In this document: piece after piece, positions 1 to 12,434 of the stretch
Layout: every line of letters begins with the position of its first letter
Numbering within the stretch: position 1 is the stretch's first letter
NCBI GenBank assembly: GCA_000310025.1
Contig: FN649749.1
Span: forward strand, 1,234,826-1,296,470
Length of the DNA: 61,645 bases
Direction: 5' to 3'
Source of the DNA: Ectocarpus siliculosus
Taxonomy: Eukaryota > Sar > Phaeophyceae > Ectocarpales > Ectocarpaceae
Translations under genes and position numbers: made by a program
Notes under the pieces: generated by a model
Told to the model about the DNA's origin: nothing
Database searches by the model: none
The model's input: only the letters and a program-made list of their open reading frames with translations

Positions 1-439
1 AGGGGGGGGTGGGGGGGGGGGGGCATGATGCACTCTCGATGCTGCGGCGGCACCCGTTGTAGCTGGACCGTTTTTTTTTTTTTTCACGCGAGAAGCAAAA
101 CCTAACGCTTGACACAGCCACTCGCGTAGTAAGAAAGAGAGGTGAAAAATGGGCATCCAACAAAGGTACAAAGGAATCACCGAGAACACTTGAGACGTTG
201 ATGAGCAGCTTTTAGGTCGTGTTTTTTTTGCAGTTGGACGCGCACGGAGTTGTTTGTGTCGCAAGTGTGTTTCGGGGTGTTGCTGCTTCTCCAGTGCTGT
301 CGATCGTTTTGTTGTTGTGCCTTCATTGTTCCGTCATTCGTACGGTGAACATGTTCAATCCATCCTGAATGCTAGCTTGTCTCCCGCTCCCGCTCCTGTT
401 CTCGCTCTCTCCAAACGCGCAACGGAAAACAATCTCCAG
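1..439. other. Probable intron 5' of the LOV exon
   Basis: No exon is recognisable here. There is a G-run at the very start and a T-run near 69-84. The sequence just before 440 ends in ctccag, a good 3' splice site for the LOV exon. The exon that should carry the flavin-binding cysteine motif (NCRFLQ in typical LOV domains) was looked for and not found, so it lies upstream of the window. Confidence 0.4.
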
Positions 440-1084
440 ACGGACCCGGGGGATATCGCCAAGATCCGAGAAGCCGTCAAGCAAAACAAGGAGGCATGCT
501 TGTGTCTCCTCAACTACAAGAAGGATGGCTCCACCTTCCACAACCAGTTCTTTTTGACCCCCTTGTTTGACGAAGCGGGGACGCTAGTAAGTGAAAAAAA
601 AAATGTACCTTTCTTAGGCCGTTCCGCGTTTTGGCGGCCTGGCGTACCTTTTGCCGTCATTATGTACCTTCTTGATGTCCATTCGCACCTTGACGATCTT
701 GTTGAAAACTGTAAGAGAGGGATGCTGGGGGTGTACATACGTGTCTTTTGTGTACCCTTTCGAGCCCGAGCCCCGGCGGGCGCATCTCGCGTCACCCCCG
801 GGGTTTGATTGGCTGTGCCGTTCGTTCGAATTTTCTTGCGTTCATTGGTTTGATTGGCTGTGCTGTTTGTTAGAATCTTCTTGCGCTCATTGACCACCCC
901 CGTTGCCCGCATCGTGGGTTAACTTTTTTCGTCCGCCGCTGTCTTGCGATTCGTCCTTTTGTCTGTCGCTCGTGTGTATCTGCAGGCCTATTTCCTGGGA
1001 ATCCAAGTGCAAGTGAAGACAGCGTCGGATGGACAGGAGCCCGAGAACCCGGGCTGGATCTACACGATGGGGCTCCACGCATGA
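440..1084 (+). CDS. LOV (PAS-type) blue-light sensor domain protein, 3' end, two exons
   Basis: Exon 440-586 encodes 49 residues beginning TDPGDIAKIREAV and containing LLNYKKDG and NQFF. It is followed by a GTAAGT donor at 587 and a tgcag acceptor ending at 985. Exon 986-1084 reads AYFLGIQVQVK and continues 21 residues to a TGA at 1082-1084. Both exons join in phase 0. This is the second half of a LOV domain, a flavin-binding PAS domain that signals blue light. NQFF and the C-terminal position resemble stramenopile LOV proteins such as aureochromes, but no bZIP region is in the window, so aureochrome is not claimed. In the FWNQFF position this protein has FHNQFF, with His for Trp. The adduct-forming Cys lies in a missing upstream exon, so photoactivity cannot be judged. 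Confidence 0.8.
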
Positions 1085-2888
1085 CGGCGTTGATAAGATT
1101 GGTGTGATCTGTACCTATTATCATCGATGGCCGTGACTTAGCACGCTGTAGACCCTCTCTTCCATCGTGTGACTTTAGGCTTGGGCGTGGGCATGCTTGG
1201 TGGAGACTGTGAGATAAGGGTGTAAGTTGCCCTCGCTATCACCCCCCCGGCAGATGAACGCACTTGGGCGTCCAGGCACGAGGCGTTATTTGAGGGGGGA
1301 GGGGGAAAAGGTTAAGAGGTACCATGCGCGACCGTGTTGGTCACCGTGTTCCGTGGCATACATGGGTAGACACAAGCCGGCAGGCGTGCGGGTGCGGGGT
1401 GGCGAAGGAAAACCGGTCGCGCGAAGAAGTGAGCGTGAGCTGCACACATGATGCCGAACGGAGAGCCCACAGGCTCCGCTCTAGTTCGCACTTGCGCTTT
1501 TGTGGATGACAGCTGCGGGTGATAGTCTCGATACGTGCTGGAGTGATAGTGTTCTCTGACATGTCCCCCTGTAGGAAGAGCGTTAGGGAGGCGGGGTCAA
1601 CAACGGAGGAATCCAACTTGGGGAAGGAGGGACGATGGGGGAAAGTCCTGGCCGACGTGTAATTAGACTTGAGTCCCCGGCCGAGGGACATATTCTCTCT
1701 GATTGTTGACTCTCTGATTGTTGGCGTCTTGTGATGATATTGTCGAGGGGTAACAGGAAGCGTACGGCCACGCAGAGCGCCATCTCCCATCTCGCCAACG
1801 AGGCTGTTGAAATGGAAAATATGATAGACTAGGCTGCGTTTGTGGTTCGGCGTGTGGATTGATGGAACCGCGTCTCGAGCGTGTGTCGGGAGTTGGTATG
1901 TTAAAAGACAGGATCTGTTTTCAAGACCACGGTAAGGGGTGGTGGGTGAAAGGGGAGATCTGAGCGTGCGCGAAAATACGCGCAGCGGTTGCGGTACAGC
2001 GCTTTAACCCGATGTGCTAACCCCATGTCCGAGTCTGTCTGATTTGGTGGACATGCCGTGTTCTCTTTGGTTCATACGTGGTGTTGGAAGGGCTCGATTA
2101 GTCGTACCAGTAGGTCACATATGATCTACAGATGGTGGTATGAACTTGCTGCCTGTTCCGTACCGTTCTGTTCTGACCCATATCCAGTGCCGGTGGAAAA
2201 AACTGTACAACCGTATGCTGCAGGGGTGATAGGGTGCGCTTTTTGTGTTCTCGTGGCGCATCTTGCTCGTATTTTGAAGGTGGATTCGTGCTTGAGGCAT
2301 AGAGTAGGAGTAGAAGGTTTAGAAAATTAGATGTGTTGTGATTTCGGATTGCGCGACCCGACTGCGGACGGACGTTTCGCTGCATTCTCTGCGAGTGATT
2401 TAACAATCTCAATAACATTTTACGGCTTTTGCTGCTGCGGGCGAGCTATTGCAGCTGCCAATACAACAGGACACGTCCCGTTACGTGGGGTGGTCCCCCT
2501 GCCTGTTGAGCGGCAGACGGCGATGTAAGGCCGTCGTTTATTGGCCGGTGGGTGACTTTCGCCCGGAGATCAAGCCAACGCGTTCTCGTATGCAACTATC
2601 AAGGCCAGACGACGAAGCAGCACCACTGAAACGAGGCAGAGTCACCCTCATACTGCCCTACGTTGCACAATGTGCAACGCGCACCTAGTCTACCCCTCGA
2701 AATAAATCGGTTGTCAATGCGGGAAGATTTGCTTGTGTTTTGTGGAAGCTCTCCACAACGTGGTTCCATCCAACACCGTTCACCTTGACGGAAATGACCT
2801 TCCTCCCATGCATGCAAAATTTTACCATTCTCGGATAATTTGTCCCGGGTTTAGCTCTCAACATTTTTCGCACCGTGACAAGTAGCAG
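1085..2888. other. No gene recognised
   Basis: Only short ORFs with random-looking composition on both strands. No domain, no convincing splice-bounded exon and no repeat structure was seen. Confidence 0.4.
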
Positions 2889-3711
2889 CAGTGCCGGAAA
2901 GTGTCAGACCGATTTTAGTTGACCGGTCATACCTTTTGACTGTGGTCATGGATTTCGACATTTCTTTCACGTACGTGGTGCCCACGATGGCCTTGACAAG
3001 ACCCAGCGGCAATTATTGTTTTGATGAGGTCGAAGAAAATAACATACATTTTCCCAATGAAACATATTGGAAAAATACTTGAATTACCTAAATTAAACAG
3101 GAAAAAAAGATAAAAAAGACGGATGCCCGGGCTCGTACATGGATCTTACGCAGTTGTAATCGTGTATGTCGCCTTGTGCGTTAGTACACAACGGCATGCA
3201 CTACCTGCCCTCTCACACGTACTTTTGTATCTGCAACGATGACGAACATTTTCCTGTGAAATATTTCCGAAATCGATAAAATACACCTCGAGTTGTTGCC
3301 ATATTGCCTGCCAGCAAAAATTTGAGGCGAAAATACTGAAGAGAAGTGCTTTATTTTTTCCTTTCCACGGTTCTGTTTTTTTCTGCGGTTCCTCCCACGA
3401 CGTTCCTGGATGATTCCACCGCCAAAAAATAGTTAAAAAGACAGCTTTCCACGCATACTATACGCGGTTTTGCGTTTGGAACGCCGTAATTGTTGAGCTA
3501 TGCCGGTTGTGCTGGGGTGAAGTGCCTTCTTCTGCTGTGATGGTAATAGAGCCGTACTTTTTTTCACAGGACGAACCAAACGCTCTAAGTAGGCTCATTC
3601 GAAAGCTGCTGACATGAGCTTTCGCACGAATATTTGGGTTCCATATAATTTCGTGGGAGGCGTTTACTTTTTTCAAAGGGCCCAAAATCCGACTCACCCT
3701 TTCCGGCACTG
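2889..3711. mobile_element. 823-bp nonautonomous element with terminal inverted repeats
   Basis: The left end reads CAGTGCCGGAAAGTGTCAGA. The reverse complement of the right end reads CAGTGCCGGAAAGGGTGAGT. Similarity continues for about 30 bp with a few mismatches. The interior is AT-richer than its surroundings and holds no credible ORF. The size and CAGTG ends suit a MITE of the hAT type, but I could not find a convincing target-site duplication, so the superfamily is open. Confidence 0.55.
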
Positions 3712-4201
3712 TATGTAGTGGTTTGGCGCCGTTAATAAAAAAGCTGTGCACCGGAAAAAATAAAATATGACGATGACCGCTGGCTGAACAATCGTGTGGT
3801 GCTGTGTGCGTAGAATGCCACGCTCGCGTATTGGTAGCGATGACGGAGCCTTGCGATGCAATGCGTCCACGCAGAGGGCTGAACAATGTGAGACTTTCAC
3901 CGCCAAGATTTTCTGTCCAAGATTCACACACAGAACGAGTGAGAGTGAAATGCAAGCCACATTTTGGATGTAACCGTCAAAACAAAAATCCGTTTTACAC
4001 CGCACCATCATCGGATGGATGTGGTATCGCACCGCACATTTCCGCTGCGAGTGGCAAATATCTGTCTTCACACGCCTATTTTAGCAACGTCGGCGATCCG
4101 TCATGAGAGACCGGGGCGATCGACACGGTAGCCTATGTGGGACGAAACTTATCGGTCTTCACACGTCTCTGCGAGCCTTATTCGGCCTCGTTTGGGTGCA
4201 G
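3712..4201. other. No gene recognised; possible intron
   Basis: Nothing beyond short random ORFs. The segment ends in tttgggtgcag, a usable acceptor for the exon at 4202. Confidence 0.35.
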
Positions 4202-4420
4202 AACTACAGGTACTCCAGTTCTATCGCGTATGCAGCCGACTGCTGCATCAATAGTACCAGCGGCCTAGCGTTTGAAGAGTCGTGTGTGTGCCTGCTGGAC
4301 AACAGCCAGGTGTCCGGGAGAGAACTGGTTCGAGGGCAGAGCTCACTGTACCACTGGGTGCTAGATCCCTCGAGCACGGAGCTCATCACAGAAGTGCCTC
4401 GAGGAAACCTGACCTTCAAA
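4202..4420 (+). CDS. Single exon of an unrecognised, probably extracellular protein
   Basis: A 73-codon open exon starts after tgcag and ends AAA|GTAAGA, phase 0 at both ends. It contains NYRYSSSIAY, a CC pair, CVCLLDNS, N-glycosylation-type sites (NST, NLT) and a hydrophilic tail. Codon use is GC-ending, unlike its flanks. The phase-0/phase-0 structure matches the exons at 7340-10670 on the same strand, so it may be an upstream exon of that gene, with the recombinase-like relic at 5748-6745 lying in the intervening intron. No family was recognised. Confidence 0.4.
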
Positions 4421-5747
4421 GTAAGATGACGTTGGTAGCCGCCTCCGTAGCAAGGCAGACTAACAAGTAGCGCCTCCGGTTGGGCGCCTCAAGCCGGAGG
4501 CGAGGATCAAATCGAGGGCTTATACATAAAACTACAGCCAGGCAACAGCCGTGTGATGAAGAGAAAGATGCTTGGTCTTCAAATAATGGTTCGTTTGTGA
4601 TGTGGGTGAGATATTGCGCGTCAAAGCGAGAGAGGGAGAAGGGCTCCGCAAATCACTCCAGTAATGAAACGCCAAGAAGCATCCCAAGGGACACTACATG
4701 CAAAGACTATCCGTAGGGCCGTGCACATCATATATATTCGAGCCCTCTTCACTTTCGCATCCCCGTCAGGCACTATGGCATCCCCGTCAGATGACGTGAT
4801 GCCGTCATCCATTGAGCCCCGTCACGACGGACGCTCATACAAACAGCCAACTCTTAATCCCATAACATTAGCCATAACATCAGCCAATTTCTCAAGTGAT
4901 GTCGTGTCCTGCGGGCTGCAACCCTTCTTGTTGCACCTATAGAGAACCCACAACCAAGATTGCAAAGCGTTCCGGCGATGTATGTATGAAGAGGGCTCTG
5001 CTGTACGAAAATTCTTAACGCTCGGAACAAGTCTAATTCCTGCAACATTTTCCGCCGGTCGAGTTCCTCGTCGAAACGACTCCGTCAATTACAGCCAAGC
5101 CCACTAAAACCACGGCCTGGCGTTTGTCGCACCCATTCCGCATACCATCAGCTATCTCCGTGCAGTGGCAGCGCGCGCATGGAAGTCAAATCATCTAGTC
5201 CAAGCTCGTGGCCGTTCCTGCCCACGTACAGTTCGGAAGATGACTTCAACCCGGCGGCACTTACCATTTTGGTCCAGGTGAAAATTGTCAAAGCTTTCGA
5301 CGTTGTGTGATACAGCATTAGTACGAGCAGTGCACGCGATTGGTTGTGGTCGAGACGAGTACCACACACCTGCCGTAGCTCGTATGAAAATTAAATCTAC
5401 GGTATCTGCTGGCGAGACGTACCGCCAATAATATGCATAATATGTCGATCGCATGTATGTGTCATACATACATATATGTGCATATCTATAGACTAGCCTA
5501 TGCACCCATCTTACCAAACAGTCGGAAAAACATAGCAAGTTTGGTGCGGCAGATATAGCCGATGCAAGACTACTGTTTATTGAAACCATCGAATTTGCCA
5601 GAGGCGTTTTGTTCCAGTAATTCGGAGTATCAGAATGGAGAAGAGTATTTTGGAGTGGTCACTTTCTCGGAGAGTTCATGTCCAAGGAGAAGGCCCGCTG
5701 GACAGGCGTGCAACAATATAGCATAACTACACAACAGTATGTAGTAG
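4421..5747. other. No gene recognised; possible intron
   Basis: No exon-like segment. A short ATACATAC-rich stretch with local self-complementarity lies around 5450-5500. Confidence 0.35.
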
Positions 5748-6745
5748 GTGCACTCAGAGAGAGGGATACAAAGGATTGGCCAGGTTAGGAGGCCAAAGAA
5801 ATTGCGTTATTTCATCATGGAAGTCCTGAAGGTTGGGATCGGGTCGGAGGACGGAACTACGCGCCTGGAGATACTTCGTCAACGGCTTCAGGAAGGGGTT
5901 GAGATGGTCCGCGCCCACTGTCGCCAACACCGTTCGAGGATGACCAATGCTGCCACCTATAAAGTGGTGGCGGACATGGTCGACGAGGACCTAGGCCAAT
6001 GGGCGTCCGCGTGGTTCACCAGGGCTCTGGCGTCCAAGAAGCAGCACCCGACACCACACATCGAGTCCATGCCACCGGTGGTCGGACCTCTGTGGAGCAT
6101 CACCGGAAATTTCATAGCATCTGGGGGGCTGCGTAACATCGTCCTCCGCGGCAACCACTCGATTATGTCTCCGACCAAGCGTCCCCGCCCGGGGGATTCC
6201 GGCGACTGGAGGAGGCCGAGGCAGTGGCGGAGATGGCGCGGGCGGTGCTAGCCGCCGTGGCGGAGTACCTGATAGCCCATATAGGGGTAAGGACTTGGCC
6301 GCACGGCGGGGCCAATCTCTATCAGTCAGCGCGCCAGGTTTCCGGTGCTTTGTATTCTTCGTAGCTGATGGAGCTGAATACATGTGTATTCTTGCGAGGA
6401 GATGCTTCGCCCGAAGAGATGGTGTGGGCTTTGATAGACCTTGCTGCCTGGTGTTTGGAGTAGCACACGGGATGAGGCTAGTGGCGCGCAGTCGGAGTAC
6501 AGAGCAAACGGCGGTGCCGTGTGGCTCTGATAGTGGAATTGATGTCTTGTCATGCGACGCTGCCCGACGACGCGCCACTGTCCTCGTACCGCAGCGGTCG
6601 TGAAGTCGAAGAGAAAAGGTATGGCCAGCCTCTGCGGGCATTAATAGAGGTAGTCAAGAAGTCGGGGCGTGAACCAAAAGACTTTGCATTGCACTCCCTT
6701 CCAACCTGGGCTCCCTTCCAACCTGGGGAGGTTGGGAACGAGTAG
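5748..6745 (+). pseudogene. Degenerate tyrosine recombinase-like gene
   Basis: A 167-codon ORF (5748-6251) has coding-type codon use in its second half. Near 6180 the better reading shifts frame into an alanine/glutamate-rich helix (LEEAEAVAEMARAVLAAVAE). The same frame, broken by stops, reaches 6521-6745, where LRALIEVVKKSG is followed by PKDFALHSL. That spacing and the HSL resemble the HxxR catalytic box that follows the PK-F element in eukaryotic tyrosine recombinases. The Arg itself is lost (HSLPTW), and no GW or catalytic Tyr box is visible. The assignment rests mainly on this C-terminal signature; the N-terminal part is unassigned. Confidence 0.35.
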
Positions 6746-7339
6746 TCCAGAGGGCAGGGAGGTGGACGTAAGATGCGTACGAGCCATACACAGATAAAAA
6801 TGTGGGGGATTCGCGACGGGTGTCGAGCATATCAGGCGATAAGGAAATTGGAGCGTCGAGACAGCCGGGGGAGAACACGGTGTGGGTTAGCAGGAAGAAG
6901 AGACGGTGTTCCACAGTAGTGAACCCACCATGACGACCTCGAATTGGGTAGAGTGAATGGTATGTAGAGTACCATTTGGGGACTTGGTCGTCGGAGAGGT
7001 TCCGTACAGTAGAAGGAGTTCCCCACACCGGTGTAAAGAGAAACCCCGGGTTGTTTTCTTAGGGAAGAGAGAGAGAGACAGTAGTACTGAGGGACAGAGA
7101 CACGGTAGGACAGGCGCAGAGGGAGTTTGCAGGAAACGTGTTCTGTCAGTGTGGCTTCTCTCTCTTCCCCGCGTCTGAAGAGAAAACAAGAATGCAAAAA
7201 TGGTTATTCGAAAGAACAACAAAAAAGAGATCGTGAACATCGAATATTTGCCCACGTCCACAAGCGAAGCTACAGCCGTGATTGCCCGCTTGTTTTCACG
7301 CGAGCTTCTTGCGCACCCGCCGGCAAACAACAACGTCAG
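6746..7339. other. No gene recognised
   Basis: Short ORFs only. A purine-rich stretch (7060-7085) gives low-complexity readings on the opposite strand. Confidence 0.35.
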
Positions 7340-10300
7340 GCAAACGAGTACGCAGTATTCGTCACGGCTGGAAATCACACCAGTTCTTCCAGCTTCGATC
7401 TGGCGACGTACAACACGCTCAGCGATACACCAAACCCGGGCGGCGACGGCGTCCTTTCGGCCACAATGCGCACCTCGAATTCCGCTGCCATCTCCATTAG
7501 CGCTTCGGAGGTAAAAATAATCGGTCGTCCACGCGGCCCGTGTCGCCCGTTTCCTAGTTAAACATATGTAGACTAGGCTACATACATGTAGTCCACCCTC
7601 AGTTGCCAAATATTCTTCCAACCACCCCCGTCTACCTGCTTGTGGCGCACGGAGGTCAGAGCGACGGCAAGTTTCAATTCAATGTTCAGCACGAAAACAA
7701 ATGGCGGGGTCTGGTAGGTAGCGACGATTACTGGGGCCTTCCACGCGGCATGGTCGCCAACCACGACGACAATCAATCCGAATTTTATTTGTTTTTTGCG
7801 CCGTTCTTTGCTGACTTCCCAAACGGGTGGGGATCCGCCCGTTCGCCGCAATCAATGAAAGGCGAGAGGGGCTAGCAACTTGAGCTACCGCCTATACTGG
7901 AGTAACCTGTCCACCTGGACAGGGGCAGAGGATGAATGGGAGGTACCCTCCGGTTGCGTGATCCCTACGGGTGGCCTCTCCTTGTTGGAGAACCCGAACT
8001 GCCTGTTCTCGTCCGCGTGCGGGATGTACCGGGCGTCGGAAGGCATGTCTGACTGGGTGACCCTGCCCAACGACACCGACGAGTACAGCTTCGAGGTGAG
8101 TGTACACAGTTAGCGCCCGCGTTTATGAATCGTCAATTTGTGGGTCAAGACTCGATTTCTTACTTCGTCACGACCGTCGAGCATAGTGTAGGGCGTTATA
8201 TCGAGTTTAGTATAGGGTTCACGGCTGAGGTGTGTTTCTTTGTCGTTTTTTCTTCTTTATCGCCAACATGTGAGCCATTGCTTTTTATATAGGTCTGTTT
8301 CTTGATCGCGGGTGCTACCTGTAGTGGTGTTGCCTTTCTTGATGGAGGCGACGCTCTTGTTTGTTCGTTTCGCCGTCTATCTCGTTCCTATGCATTTCAG
8401 TGTTTTCGTGCCATTGATCTGGGCAGAAGGTTCTCTTCGCACTTCGCCGTCGAAACCCTTCGCACTGATGCTCTCCAAACACAAAGGCCAATCTCTTGGG
8501 GATGATTTTAATGCCTATTTCGGATGAGTTGGGAGGATAGAGCGCCCATTAAGACTGGCTGGCCCTGTCTGGCACCGACAGAGTTATCACAATATTTGGA
8601 TGATCATGGCCCTGTGCATGCTCATCACCAAACTATTCGTCTGCTGGTCGGTTCCCCACATGTCTGGTGTTGATATCTTTGGTGCCTCCTTGTGCACTCT
8701 GTCCTGACGGTTTGCTCTTCCATGGCCCCTCAACAACCAGCGGTTATCGTCAGAGTTGACTTCAACACAGAAAGGAACCGTGCACTCTGCATCAACACAT
8801 ATCGAACGAAATGTTGAAACACAAAAATAAAAACAAGTGGACACCTTCATCATGATTCACCGTGTGCGGGAGATAGTGTTCGGATGATCCCTTCGGCTGT
8901 TCTTTGTAGTTGTTCTCGTCGTTGTGGTCGTCTTCGTTATTGTTGTCGTTGTTGTCAATATTGGTTTAGCTCGACGAACGTCGTCGTCGTCGTAGTATTA
9001 GTTGTTGTTGACCTGTCTGCCGGTCGGTACAGATCGGCATCCAACGCGCCACGTGCCTCAAACGAGATAGAAGTAGTACCAACAATGGAGATAACCAACA
9101 CAAGTCATCGAATGCCACGAGGGCGATGTTCTGCCGACCAATTACTGTAGATCAGTTCCGGCATTCTCGATACAGCATTGATGGTTGAAGGAGATGTAAA
9201 ATACTTCTCGTATTCAGTTCTCTACAGGAGTACAATCGTACGAAGTTACAGTACAGTACACAAACATGACAAACCACACCGCCTACTTTTCGCAGGCGCC
9301 GGTCTCGCGTGGGGCCCAGTACATCTTCAACGTCGCCATGCGGGACTCGAACAACATCACGTCGGCCTACCGTGCGTCGAACATGACATTCACCTTCACC
9401 AATTATCAACAGTGCGTTGCTGACCAAGGCTGCCAGTCTCAGGTGAAGATACCCTCTGGACCGACCTTCAACGCAAATTGGAACGTGGCGCGTTGGAACC
9501 ACCTCGTCGAGAGCGTTTCGACAACCCTTACTAGACTATTCGTACCGTCATTGTGCAACTCCGAACCGTTTCATATTGCATGACAACATTCCAACGGAAA
9601 ACCTTGCACGCTGCTGCTGTGTTCACCGATCGAGCGAGGTGATCTCCAAATCCTGACAACGAACGCCCGGCGATATGCTGCCAACACTCCGCGCCGTCGC
9701 CTAATTGTCTGGTTCAGGTCCACGATGATTTTACCATTATCGTGGTGTGCTCCTGCGGTGTGGTGATCCTCGTGTTGCTCGTCGGCACCACCATGTGTCT
9801 GCGCCGCAGCATGAAGCAGACCATGATCAAGGCAGTACGAAACAATGCGATTCACTCTCGGTGGGTACGGTATAGTCTATGCAGCCTATACGTGCACGGA
9901 TTTTTGTTTGTGCGTGCATAGGTGATGACTGCTGTTGCACATTGCGCAAATCGTACGCCAATACCCTTTCAAGGGTGAGTTTTCTGCGTCGTGCGGCTAG
10001 TAGTGTCGATGACCCTGCCGCCTGAGGTTTTTCTTACGGTCTTTGGATATTATTGTTCTACGGATGGTGGGGGGGGAGGTAAGGACACTACCGAAGGCCG
10101 TAGGGCGTACGAGGTACAACGGGAGGCATGACGAATACTTGAAAAACGGTGTCTTTTCGTCCAGTGCGGTTCTGCCCTACAGACATTTACCGGTTGCCAG
10201 CGGTTTGGTAAAGAATAATCAGTCCCAAACAAAGGCCCTGTTTGCTGTTTTCATCTTCGACGTTTTCTCTGCCCCAGTCTCTGGTTCTGTCTCCTTTTCT

Positions 10301-10670
10301 GTCCATACCGTCTGTGCACGTTGTACGTTCTAATGGTGAATATCCACTGTAAGACGATGTCGGTTGACGAATGACAACATGCCCACCTTGCCTTGGAGTT
10401 TCCAAAAAAACAATACGATGAGAAAGATAGACCCATCGAAGCCAACAGAAATGGTCGCTATCAACGCTCTCATCTTCCTTTCTCCGCCCACAAAACGCGC
10501 CCTGCATGTTGTACCACAGAGGTTTCAAGCAAGCGCCCAAGGACGTCCACCTTCTGTCGCCTCCACCGCCCTCGATGTTTGCGGACAAGGGCAAGGGTAC
10601 GCCGCCAATGTGGGTCATTAACACATGGCGAGAATCAACCGTAAACCTCGCTCCTAACGTACCAAGCTGA
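7340..10670 (+). CDS. Multi-exon type I single-pass membrane glycoprotein
   Basis: Candidate exons: 7340-7510 (57 codons, donor GAG|GTAAAA), 7603-7713 (37 codons, acceptor ccctcag), about 7862/7885-8095 (donor GAG|GTGAGT), 9296-9442 (49 codons, acceptor ttttcgcag), 9718-9834 or -9860, and about 10449-10670 ending TGA. Where both ends are clear the exons are phase 0. The ectodomain part has many N-x-S/T sites and paired Cys (NCLFSSACGMY, CVADQGC). The exon at 9718 reads DDFTIIV then IVVCSCGVVILVLLVGTTM, a transmembrane helix, followed by basic CLRRSMKQ as a stop-transfer. The last exon carries a Pro-rich tail (LLSPPPPSMF). The protein is probably a cell-surface receptor or adhesion protein. 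No known domain was recognised, and the signal peptide and first exon were not found. Confidence 0.5.
9718..9834 (+). CDS. Transmembrane exon of the membrane glycoprotein
   Basis: Acceptor ctggttcag; 39 codons if the donor is GCA|GTACGA, or 47 codons plus two bases if CG|GTGGGT at 9861 is used. The first choice keeps phase 0 with the neighbouring exons. About 20 uninterrupted hydrophobic residues are followed by RRSMKQTMIKA, as expected on the cytoplasmic side. Confidence 0.6.
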
Positions 10671-12208
10671 GCTTAACCATGTTGGGGGAAGCATTGCAGG
10701 TCACCTACAAGAACCTCATCACGATTGAGATAACTAGTGTGTATGACTCTTAGACCAGGCCACCGAGCTACTACCCATTTTGGGAGGGATCGCGCTTCGT
10801 GTACGCTTCCACCCCCTCAGACATTGGGGAATGCAAACATGCACCCGTTCAATATCGTGGTGAATCTGACATGAACGGGTGCAAACCGGAGTCTTTCAAC
10901 GGCGTTGTACGTTGCGTATTCGGGGAAGAAGACCAACCCCTCCCTACCACGGGCGAGTTTGTCTATTTGCCAAAGCCTAGTCACAAGAACAATCTACCTC
11001 GACTCTTCGATCGACCACCGCGTGCAGAAGTATCAATACATCCAACACTCTCCCCCTCGCTCTGAGAGAGAGAAAAACGTGTGCTAACTTCGAGGCTTCG
11101 ATACGAAGCATCCGTACGGATATTTCGGATAGAGCAAGATTTCTAATCCCCCCCCATCCACTCGCACTACCTCCACTGTGTCTGTCCACCTTGGTCTACT
11201 TTCTGTCCTGTCTGGTCGGGCTATTTCTGACGAAGGGAAAATTCACACGGAGGTGAGGGACGCGCGACACTTCGAGGCCTGTAGTATAGCTAACTGTCAT
11301 GCGGCAAGTGCCCCACTTCCTGAACGAGGTGCAAATCACGCGTTCCCACCGTTCAGTCGTACCTATCATGTAAGGACCGGGAACGACACGCACAGGAGCA
11401 AGATGCCGCAAGGTACCCCGGCGGATGCCGTGAAACACGCGTAGGAATGAGTATTACGACATGGTATTGCTTTTCAACAGAAGCACCGGCCTATCAAGAA
11501 AGCCAGCCGACGGAATTTGCCAAGGAGTATGTCACCCACGCTCCTTGTCCCTCCCGGCCATCGCTTGTTCATGGTTCGCCGCTCACATCATTTTGCAAAG
11601 ACAACGGCCGCAGCATCTGCAGAGTCCACCGGATCCCGGCCGCATCTCCCACCCACTTCGGAGACGGTGAGGGCGTATGTTAAGCAACACAAAGGAGATG
11701 ACTCCAACAGGGCGAGACGAAAAATGTTGCAAAAGAAGACACCCTAAAGGGAGCCAATTCTCGCCGTGGAGTAGTACGTGGGGGTGAACAGTCGCTGGCA
11801 GTCACTTGAACGAGTTAAAGGGGAATCCGTCCTTTGCTCCGTTTTGGCTGAGGTGGGCGGGGGGGGGGCTACATAGTACAATAATGAAGAAAATATGCCT
11901 CTCAGACGTCCAATAGACGGGCGGGCATGATTGGAAATGACTTGTGACTATTTCTCTGCGCATGTGCGGTGCGACGTTTGCAATACCTCCACCTTGACAC
12001 ACCTCGGGCAAAATGCATGCATGTCGCCTTCTTGTGAAATTCACCGTCCAAGGTGCTCCTGTCGGGGCTTGGCCGCTAAGTCTGACGGAGTCCGAAGTAT
12101 GTGATTTCGTATTGTTGTTTCTTTGCCCTGTGTGCGGACGCATGTCGGGACGCGGTTCTCGTTCATGATCTCTTGTACGTTCGGCCCTACGTGGATACGC
12201 TTGCTCAG
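10671..12208. other. No gene recognised
   Basis: An ORF at 10799-11065 with several Cys and Pro residues could be an exon, but it has no clear splice bounds. The rest holds only short random ORFs. Confidence 0.3.
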
Positions 12209-12308
12209 TATGGAACACCATCGGCGGCGACGGTGACACCGACGGCACCTCAAGCAACGACGACCCTCAAGCGCCCAGTATCCGCCACCAGCCTTCCCTC
12301 GAAAGCAG
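12209..12308 (+). CDS. Candidate short Thr/Ala/Pro-rich exon
   Basis: Acceptor ttgctcag and donor G|GTAGTA bound about 33 codons starting YGTPSAATVTPTAP. GC-ending codons dominate. It may belong to the same transcript as the ORF at 12435-12814. No family was recognised. Confidence 0.3.
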
Positions 12309-12434
12309 GTAGTACGTTTTCCCACGGAGTACATTGTAGGCGTGTCTACGCAAGAACACAAGAAGGGTCCGCCGAGAGAACGGGAATTGTGGCCGTGAAA
12401 TCACCAGGGTATCCGCATTAACCGCAACCGCAAC

